Assembly (NCBI GenBank): GCA_002305445.1 | Contig: DBRA01000066.1 | Location: forward strand, 595-10,904 | DNA length: 10,310 nucleotides | Direction of reading: 5' to 3' | Source: Clostridiales bacterium UBA1380 | GTDB lineage: Bacteria > Bacillota > Clostridia > Oscillospirales > CAG-272 | Shown here: positions 5,692-10,310 of the stretch, piece by piece | How the letters are laid out: every line of letters begins with the position of its first letter | Position numbering within the stretch: the stretch's first letter is position 1 | Translations under genes and position numbers: made by a program | Notes under the pieces: generated by a model | Databases searched by the model: none | Seen by the model: only the letters and a program-made list of their open reading frames with translations | Told to the model about the DNA's origin: nothing

Positions 5692-6252
5692 TCACCGCTT
5701 TTTTCTGACAGCGAAACCGAGTTTGCCGATCCGGCGGCCGAGGGCATAATAAGCGCCGTGAGCAAACGCGAGCAGTCCCGCCTTTTCAAGGCGCAGCCTG
5801 CCCGATTCGTCGATCAGAGAATCGTCCACGCGGACAGCTACGATGTCGGCGACGAACATATCGTGGCTGCCCATCCCGACGACGTCGGTCACGCGGCACT
5901 CTATGCACACGGGGCACTCTGTGACGGACGGACAGCTGATAACAGCGCACTTGTCGCGGGTCAATCCGGACTTTACAAACTTGTCGACTTTTGCACCGGT
6001 ATACACCCCGCATCTGTCGACCGCGCGTGCAAGCGCAGCCGTCGGCAGGTTGATGCAGAACTCGCGCGTACTTTCTATAAGCGAATGCGAATATCTTTCG
6101 GGCCTGACGCTTATATATGTCTTTGGCGGCTTTGTTGCGAGCATTCCGGTCCACGCGACGGTCAGAACGTTGCCGTCTCCGTCACCGCATGTCACAAGCG
6201 TCGGAGGAACGGGAGCGAGCAGCGCCCCGCCCTGCCATGTAATCTTTCCCAT
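5692..6252 (-). CDS. Flavin reductase-like FMN-binding split-barrel protein
   Basis: A 186-residue cytoplasmic protein that matches the flavin reductase-like family over its whole length. The N-terminal barrel has LVTCGDGDGNVLTVAWTGMLATKPP (about 19-43), followed by the strongly conserved YISVRPERYSHSLI (46-59). EFCINLPTAALARAVD and CGVYTGAKVDKF form the next block, and SHDMFVADIVAVRVDD the last barrel strand. Members bind FMN and either pass electrons from NAD(P)H to flavin or other acceptors; many clostridial ones are uncharacterised, so the substrate is open. There are seven cysteines (22, 66, 81, 102, 107, 113, 116), clustered at 102-119. The start is supported by AAGAAGG six bases upstream. 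I found no convincing promoter in the AT-rich gap, and the gene appears to be alone, converging on the peptidase gene. Confidence 0.85.
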   Translation of the reverse strand: MGKITWQGGALLAPVPPTLVTCGDGDGNVLTVAWTGMLATKPPKTYISVRPERYSHSLIESTREFCINLPTAALARAVDRCGVYTGAKVDKFVKSGLTRDKCAVISCPSVTECPVCIECRVTDVVGMGSHDMFVADIVAVRVDDSLIDESGRLRLEKAGLLAFAHGAYYALGRRIGKLGFAVRKKR

Positions 6253-6463
6253 AAAATACCTTCTTATTAATTATTTATATAATATCCCGAATGATAATAT
6301 ATATATTTAATGATATTCATAAGCTGAATATATATCCGCCGCTGATATAACTCTATTGACATTTTATCGCTTGTTTGTTTATATTTTTTATCGCTTGTGC
6401 CATTTATAATTCGTAATCGACTCGAACTGTTGGCACATATGACAATAACGCGCGATTGGTGCA

Positions 6464-6499
6464 TATTGACATGTCAATAAAGAGCGATATAATTATATC
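6464..6499 (+). promoter_or_regulatory. Perfect-hexamer promoter with a palindrome over each hexamer
   Basis: TTGACA (6466-6471) and TATAAT (6488-6493) are separated by 16 bases. TATTGACATGTCAATA (6464-6479) is a perfect 16-bp palindrome containing the -35, and GATATAATTATATC (6486-6499) is a perfect 14-bp palindrome containing the -10. Their centres are 21 bases apart, two helical turns. This layout suggests a repressor pair or dimer-of-dimers that blocks polymerase; the promoter itself is well supported, the operator role is inferred. Confidence 0.75.
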
Positions 6500-6509
6500 A
6501 TAACCGAAT

Positions 6510-6536
6510 TGTGTTAGATATATCATATCTAAAACA
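6510..6536 (+). promoter_or_regulatory. Leader hairpin upstream of the CBM9-like surface gene
   Basis: TTAGATAT (6514-6521) pairs with ATATCTAA (6525-6532) around a 3-base loop, and three more pairs (TGT/ACA) extend it past one mismatch. It would begin about ten bases into the predicted transcript and ends before the GGAGG at 6553. Placement resembles the leader hairpins of the discoidin genes, but the sequence is unrelated and repeats the GATATA motif of the upstream palindrome, so it may be a DNA operator. Confidence 0.5.
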
Positions 6537-6563
6537 TGCGGTAAATATTTTCGGAGGGTATTT

Positions 6564-7478
6564 ATGAGGAAAATCATTGCGCTATTCCTAACGGCCATAC
6601 TCTCTCTCGGTGCGGCAGCCTTAGTCGCCGCATACGAACCGCCGCCGGATCTCGGCAACATCAGATTCGATGTCCAGAAAGCCGCCGCTGACATCAAGCT
6701 CGACGGCAAGATAAGCGAAGGCGAGGGGTACAAGATCGATATCCAGCCGGGCTGGATGTCATACGGCACAGGAAACGACGCCGAACTCCTCGATATCGCC
6801 AAAAGGCTTCCGTTCGAGCTGTACATGTCCTGGAACGACACCGGCCTCTACATAGGAACGGTCGTCACATACGAGAAGTTCGTAAACGAAGCGAGCGCAA
6901 CAATGGGCGACCCCCTCTGGAGATCCTGCTATATGCAGTACGGTCTGTCCGAAGCCGATTCCACCGGCAACCTCTGCCTTGAGATAGGCATAGGCATGAA
7001 TTCATCGGGCGAGCAGTACGCTTTCAGGTGGGTCGACTACGCGAGCAGCGGCGTCGATCCCGTCGAAGGAGAAGACTTCAAGATCTCTAACGACGGTCTG
7101 ACGTACACCTACGAATACTTCGCGCCGTTTGACTACTTCACGTTTGACACCATCAAGGAAGGCAGCACGGTCGGCGTATGCATAGTCTGGGGTTCCGGAT
7201 ACGGCACCGACGAGACCTACATCCACACTCAGCTCGCGGCCGGTGTGTCAAACGGCAAGGATGCCGGCAACTTCGCCCAGGTGACGCTCGTCGCCGCAAA
7301 GCCCGCAGAGACTGCCCCTCCCGAGACCGAAGCTCCCGAAACGCAGGCTCCGGAGACGGCTGCCGTCGAGACCCCCTCCGCGCAAACCCAGGCTCCTGCA
7401 ACATACGACGCCTTGATAATCACGGTTTTAGCAGCCGTCGCAGCATCGGGCGCAGCGATAATCGTCAAGAAGAAGTAA
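6564..7478 (+). CDS. Exported surface protein with CBM9/DOMON-like domain and C-terminal anchor
   Basis: A 304-residue protein. Residues 1-23 are a signal peptide (MRKIIALFL, LVAA before the cut). Residues about 35-245 look like a CBM9 or DOMON-type beta-sandwich: IKLDGKISEGEGYKI (44-58), LPFELYMSWNDTGLYIGTVV (82-101), EYFAPFDYFTF (184-194) and a closing QVTLVAA. Family 9 modules bind sugar ends in xylanases and surface proteins; this match is by pattern only. A linker of repeated PETEAPETQAPET units (248-277) recalls the discoidin proteins. The end is PATYD (278-282), a hydrophobic span and VKKK, so the PATG of the other sorting signals has Tyr for Gly. It may stay as a membrane anchor. The start is supported by GGAGG six bases upstream. 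The gene has its own promoter and terminator. Confidence 0.8.
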   Translation: MRKIIALFLTAILSLGAAALVAAYEPPPDLGNIRFDVQKAAADIKLDGKISEGEGYKIDIQPGWMSYGTGNDAELLDIAKRLPFELYMSWNDTGLYIGTVVTYEKFVNEASATMGDPLWRSCYMQYGLSEADSTGNLCLEIGIGMNSSGEQYAFRWVDYASSGVDPVEGEDFKISNDGLTYTYEYFAPFDYFTFDTIKEGSTVGVCIVWGSGYGTDETYIHTQLAAGVSNGKDAGNFAQVTLVAAKPAETAPPETEAPETQAPETAAVETPSAQTQAPATYDALIITVLAAVAASGAAIIVKKK

Positions 7479-7490
7479 TATCGTAAAATA

Positions 7491-7523
7491 AAAGAAGGAC
7501 GGATTTTATCCGTTCTTCTTTTT
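7491..7523. terminator. Bidirectional terminator between the surface gene and the DHHW/MBOAT operon
   Basis: A 14-bp stem with one G-T wobble (7491-7504 with 7508-7521, core GACGGAT/ATCCGTT), loop TTT, then further T on the + strand. On the - strand the stem is followed by TTTTATTTTA, so it can also end the convergent operon, whose last stop codon is at 7580-7582. I see no gene in 7524-7579. Confidence 0.85.
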
Positions 7524-7579
7524 ATACGCAAACGAAGAGCTGTATGTGCCCATGCACTCATTTTTTGCTGCCAGAACTT

Positions 7580-8974
7580 TTAGTCCAGCTTGATCCTGTT
7601 GAGCGTGTTGTCGTTCTGATTATCGAACACGCCGCGCAGCGAATACTGCATGAACAGCACGTCGGTGATGCCGTGCTCGGCGATGAAGTCGTTGTAGTTG
7701 CCGATCTCATGTATGCGGCGGTAGTCGAAGATATACGTTTCGTCGAACGCGGACGCGAGCAGCTCCGATATGCCGCGCGAGTACGAATCGCCGAGCACAA
7801 GAAGCACGCGGCCAGTCGAATTGGACGGATACTTCAGATACTGCGCGTACGGGTAGAAGTTGACGTAGTGGTCGGCGCCGAGATCCTTTGAAAACTTACC
7901 GCTTAAGTACCTTTTCATCACCGTCTCGAAGTTGTACGGGTTATTCGCGACAAGCTCATGCTCGGGCAGGTCGTAGTCGTAGAAGAAAAAGCTGTCCGTG
8001 TATTCGTAGTACCCGCTCGTTCGCGCGAACGTGCCGTAGTACTCAGCGCCTTCGACGTCGTATCGAACGCCGAGCGGGCGCGGCTCCGCGACGGACGGGC
8101 TGTCGGCGCGTATCATGTTCACGATGTCGCAGTAAGCTTCGTACATGCCGTATGCGTTCCAGTGATGGTCGGTCAGAAACAGCTTGTTTACGCTGTCGTC
8201 GAGCGAGTCGATTTTAAGCCGGTCGGTTTTTATCCGCGGGTCGAGCAGCGAGAAGAACTCGTCGACAAGCGGCTTCGTTGACGGCTCGCCCGGCACGACG
8301 TCCTCAAACGCTTCGCAGTCCTGGAAGCGCGAGCACATGTAGAAGTAGACGTTTACGTCCGTGTTTGCGGCGGCGATGGCGTTCACCTGCTCCGCCGTGC
8401 GGCGCATCCGCTTCGTATATGTGTCGACGCCGGTGTTGAACGCGCTCGTCAGGAGCCCTACCTTTGAGCCGTCGGAGCGCACCGCGTCGATCGCGTATAT
8501 ATTGATGCCCTCTCCGAGGCTTCTGACGAAGTGGCATTCGCTCGACACGATGTGCGGCTCGCCGGGCGTGTCCGCAGGCACTTCGGCAGAATCGTTCGAC
8601 GCTTCTAAAACGTCGGTCGAATCGACGGCGTCTGTTTCAACCGGTTCTGCGGATACCGGCTTCGCGGCCGCCGACGCCAGCTTTGACAGCATGTCGTTCC
8701 ACGGCCGGTTGAAGTTTGACTGCGATGTCTGATATGCGGTGACGATGTAGGCGTATCCGGGCAGGTAGTTCGTATACGTGTCGGCGATGTCCGCCTTCGC
8801 AAGCTCGATAAAGTCGAGCACGGGGTTCTCGTATTCCTTCTCTTTTTCGATGATGTTGCCGAGCTCCGGCAGCTTGAACAGCCCGGCGCGCTCGAGCAGT
8901 TTTATCGCCGGCGACGAAATCGCAAACAGGGTCAGCACCGACGCTATCGTTATGATAAATATTTTACTTCTCAT
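7580..8974 (-). CDS. DHHW-family (AlgJ/DltD-like SGNH fold) partner of MBOAT acyltransferase
   Basis: A 464-residue protein. It starts with a membrane anchor or uncleaved signal (residues 5-22). The family signature TDHHWNAYGMY is at 268-278, and VLGDSYSRGI (393-402) carries the SGNH-type Ser in GDS, S397. D269/H271 and S397 are likely catalytic. In AlgJ/AlgX and related pairs such proteins take the acetyl group exported by an MBOAT protein and transfer it to a polysaccharide outside the membrane; that role is inferred here from family and neighbour. Residues about 101-141 form an acidic low-complexity insert rich in Ala, Glu, Asp, Pro and Ser, making the protein longer than I expect for the family. 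The gene starts four bases after the MBOAT stop codon, and no Shine-Dalgarno sequence precedes it, so translation is probably coupled. It is the last gene of the operon. Confidence 0.85.
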   Translation of the reverse strand: MRSKIFIITIASVLTLFAISSPAIKLLERAGLFKLPELGNIIEKEKEYENPVLDFIELAKADIADTYTNYLPGYAYIVTAYQTSQSNFNRPWNDMLSKLASAAAKPVSAEPVETDAVDSTDVLEASNDSAEVPADTPGEPHIVSSECHFVRSLGEGINIYAIDAVRSDGSKVGLLTSAFNTGVDTYTKRMRRTAEQVNAIAAANTDVNVYFYMCSRFQDCEAFEDVVPGEPSTKPLVDEFFSLLDPRIKTDRLKIDSLDDSVNKLFLTDHHWNAYGMYEAYCDIVNMIRADSPSVAEPRPLGVRYDVEGAEYYGTFARTSGYYEYTDSFFFYDYDLPEHELVANNPYNFETVMKRYLSGKFSKDLGADHYVNFYPYAQYLKYPSNSTGRVLLVLGDSYSRGISELLASAFDETYIFDYRRIHEIGNYNDFIAEHGITDVLFMQYSLRGVFDNQNDNTLNRIKLD

Positions 8975-8978
8975 AATA

Positions 8979-10310
8979 TCAGAATCTGAAATAGATAAAC
9001 GGGTTGTATGCGCCGACCGCGAGCGACAGCACGCTCGCCGCGAGCGCGACTACGGCGCACACGTCCGACGCGACAAGCGAAATCGAAACGGCGATGCTTT
9101 TTCTTTTTACGACGGCCGGTACGGTCGATGCCGCATCCGGCGTCTTTGTTGTTTCTTGCGCGGCGGCTCGCATCTTCGATTTAATCGCGGGCCATACGGG
9201 AGCGGCAAGTACGCAGCCGACGGCGAAAGTTATCACGAACACGAGGTCGACGCGGCATGTCTGCAGCAGTATAGGCAGCGACGCTCCGCCGTTCCCGTAA
9301 GCGCCGAACATCGCGCCGAGTATCTGCCGCGCCTGCCCCAGCGTCTCGGCGCGGAACAGCACCCAGCCGAATACGGCGCATGCGAGCGCATAGACGTTGC
9401 GCACGACCGGCACTTTTTCGATATACCGGCCCCACAGCAGCTTCTCGCCGATAAGGATAGCGCCGTAGTACACGCCCCACAGAACGAAGTTCCAGTCCGC
9501 GCCGTGCCACAGGCCGGTAAGCGACCAAACGACCGCCATATTGAACGCCCAGCGCCGTCTGGAGCAGCGGTTGCCGCCGAGAGGGATATAGACGTAGTCG
9601 CGGAAAAACGTCGAAAGAGATATGTGCCAGCGTCGCCAGAAGTCGGTGACCGACGCGGCGATATAGGGATAGTCGAAGTTTTCAAGGTAGTGGAATCCCA
9701 TCATGCGCCCCATGCCTATCGCCATATCGGAGTAACCGGAGAAGTCGTAATATATCTGAAGCGTATAGGACAGAATCGCGATCCACGCGCCGAGCGTGCC
9801 GTATTCGGACGGACCGCGTGACAGCAGACTGTCGACCGCCTGCGCCATCACGTTCGCGATCAGCGTCTTCTTCGCGAGGCCGGCGATAAAGCGGCGCAGT
9901 CCTTCCGCCACATCGTCCAATGTTTCGACGCGGTTTTCAAGCTCGTCAGCGACGGTTCTGTAGCGTACGATCGGCCCCGCGATCAGCTGCGGGAATGCGG
10001 AAAGGTACGCGCCGAGCGTCAGGATGTTCGGCTGAACCTCCGTGTCGCGGCGGTACACGTCGATCACATACGAGAGAATCTGGAATGTGTAGAAGCTGAT
10101 GCCGATCGGCAGCGTCAGCTGCGGGACGGTAAGCTCGACGCCGGGAAGCATATTGACGGTCGACACGAAGAAGCCGGCGTATTTGTACACACCGATGAGC
10201 GCGAGGTTAACCGCCGTATCGATAACGAGAAAAAGCCGGGCTTTATCACGATAGCGATCGATCAGCAGCGCAAATGCCCAGTTGAGCGTGAGCGAAAACA
10301 GCATCAAAAA
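8979..10310 (-). CDS. AlgI/DltB-type MBOAT O-acyltransferase (N terminus outside the window)
   Basis: At least 442 residues of a multi-spanning membrane protein. Conserved MBOAT blocks are present in order: LPIGISFYTFQILSYVIDVYR, FPQLIAGPIVRY, YDFSGYSDMAIGMGRMMGF, FWRRWHISLSTFFRDYVYIPLGG and SLTGLWHGADWNFVLWG with the invariant His. Such proteins move acyl groups, usually acetyl, across the membrane for O-acylation of alginate, teichoic acid or other exopolysaccharide. An ATG at 10305-10307 should not be taken as the start: the first visible residues match the part of AlgI-like proteins roughly 50-60 residues in, so the gene continues past the right edge. Residues about 375-400 from that ATG form a polar Thr/Ala/Pro-rich loop before the last membrane segments. 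Gene order MBOAT then DHHW protein in one operon is common in Clostridia. Confidence 0.9.
   Translation of the reverse strand, partial: FLMLFSLTLNWAFALLIDRYRDKARLFLVIDTAVNLALIGVYKYAGFFVSTVNMLPGVELTVPQLTLPIGISFYTFQILSYVIDVYRRDTEVQPNILTLGAYLSAFPQLIAGPIVRYRTVADELENRVETLDDVAEGLRRFIAGLAKKTLIANVMAQAVDSLLSRGPSEYGTLGAWIAILSYTLQIYYDFSGYSDMAIGMGRMMGFHYLENFDYPYIAASVTDFWRRWHISLSTFFRDYVYIPLGGNRCSRRRWAFNMAVVWSLTGLWHGADWNFVLWGVYYGAILIGEKLLWGRYIEKVPVVRNVYALACAVFGWVLFRAETLGQARQILGAMFGAYGNGGASLPILLQTCRVDLVFVITFAVGCVLAAPVWPAIKSKMRAAAQETTKTPDAASTVPAVVKRKSIAVSISLVASDVCAVVALAASVLSLAVGAYNPFIYFRF

Larger units (their letters stand above)
6253..6563. other. Divergent intergenic region with repeats and palindromes
   Basis: No gene seen. 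The left part (6266-6360) is AT-rich and must hold the flavin reductase promoter, which I could not define. TTTTATCGCTTGT occurs twice, at 6362-6374 and 6386-6398, 24 bases apart. TGTGCCA (6396-6402) is repeated inverted as TGGCACA (6431-6437). The right part contains the promoter, two palindromes and leader hairpin of the gene at 6564, listed separately. Confidence 0.6.

Noticed and set aside
8778..9821. Open frame of 347 codons on the + strand across the DHHW/MBOAT junction
   Set aside because: Composition is rich in Arg, Ala and His without recognisable domain, and both - strand genes below it have clear conserved motifs.
10305..10307. ATG at the right edge as the true start of the MBOAT gene
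   Set aside because: The frame stays open to the window end, and the AlgI-type N-terminal membrane segments are missing, so the gene is cut by the edge.

Overview
The window looks like chromosomal DNA from a low-GC-lineage Gram-positive bacterium of the class Clostridia, perhaps an uncultured gut type. The reasons are a SipL-like sporulation protein (SPOCS/DUF3794 plus LysM), strong GGAGG ribosome binding sites, textbook sigma-A promoters, T-tract intrinsic terminators, and exported proteins with sorting-signal-like C termini (PATGD, hydrophobic stretch, RKK). No rRNA, CRISPR array, transposase, phage gene or recombinase is visible. The taxon is inferred from gene content only.

Left part (1-2730, + strand): a tandem cluster of three related surface-protein genes. 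The first is cut by the window edge, and the next two start at 488 and 1454. The proteins have a signal peptide, one or two F5/8 type C (discoidin/CBM32-like) domains, a Thr/Glu/Pro-rich linker and a PATGD-type C-terminal anchor. Each gene is its own transcription unit. The two complete genes each have a perfect TTGACA-N17-TATAAT promoter with an extended -10, a leader hairpin at the very start of the predicted transcript, a GGAGG site and a terminator. The whole unit, including promoter, leader and terminator, appears to have been duplicated.

Middle (2694-4659, - strand): a SipL-like spore morphogenesis gene (2835-4379) with a possible sigma-E promoter, then tRNA-Trp (4526-4598) with its own promoter and terminator. 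To the right, the + strand gene at 4898-5632 encodes an exported SH3 plus C39-like cysteine peptidase. Its upstream region carries several TACA-N2-TGTA dyads, the operator type of the BlaI/MecI/CopY repressor family. It converges on a flavin reductase-like gene (5692-6252, -).

Right part (6253-10310): a divergent intergenic region carries a perfect-consensus promoter with palindromes centred on both the -35 and the -10. It drives another surface protein (6564-7478) with a CBM9/DOMON-like domain and a Glu/Pro-rich tail. The tail ends in PATYD rather than PATGD. A bidirectional terminator separates it from a - strand operon: an AlgI/DltB-type MBOAT acyltransferase (cut by the right edge) followed four bases later by a DHHW/SGNH-fold partner. 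This pair probably O-acylates a surface or exported polysaccharide.

Taken together the window is mostly cell-surface biology: putative wall-attached carbohydrate-binding proteins, a secreted peptidase, polysaccharide acylation and a spore envelope protein. I do not see a clearly new multi-gene system. The least explained signals are the regulatory ones: conserved leader hairpins, the dyad array at 4749-4837 and the double palindrome at 6464-6499.
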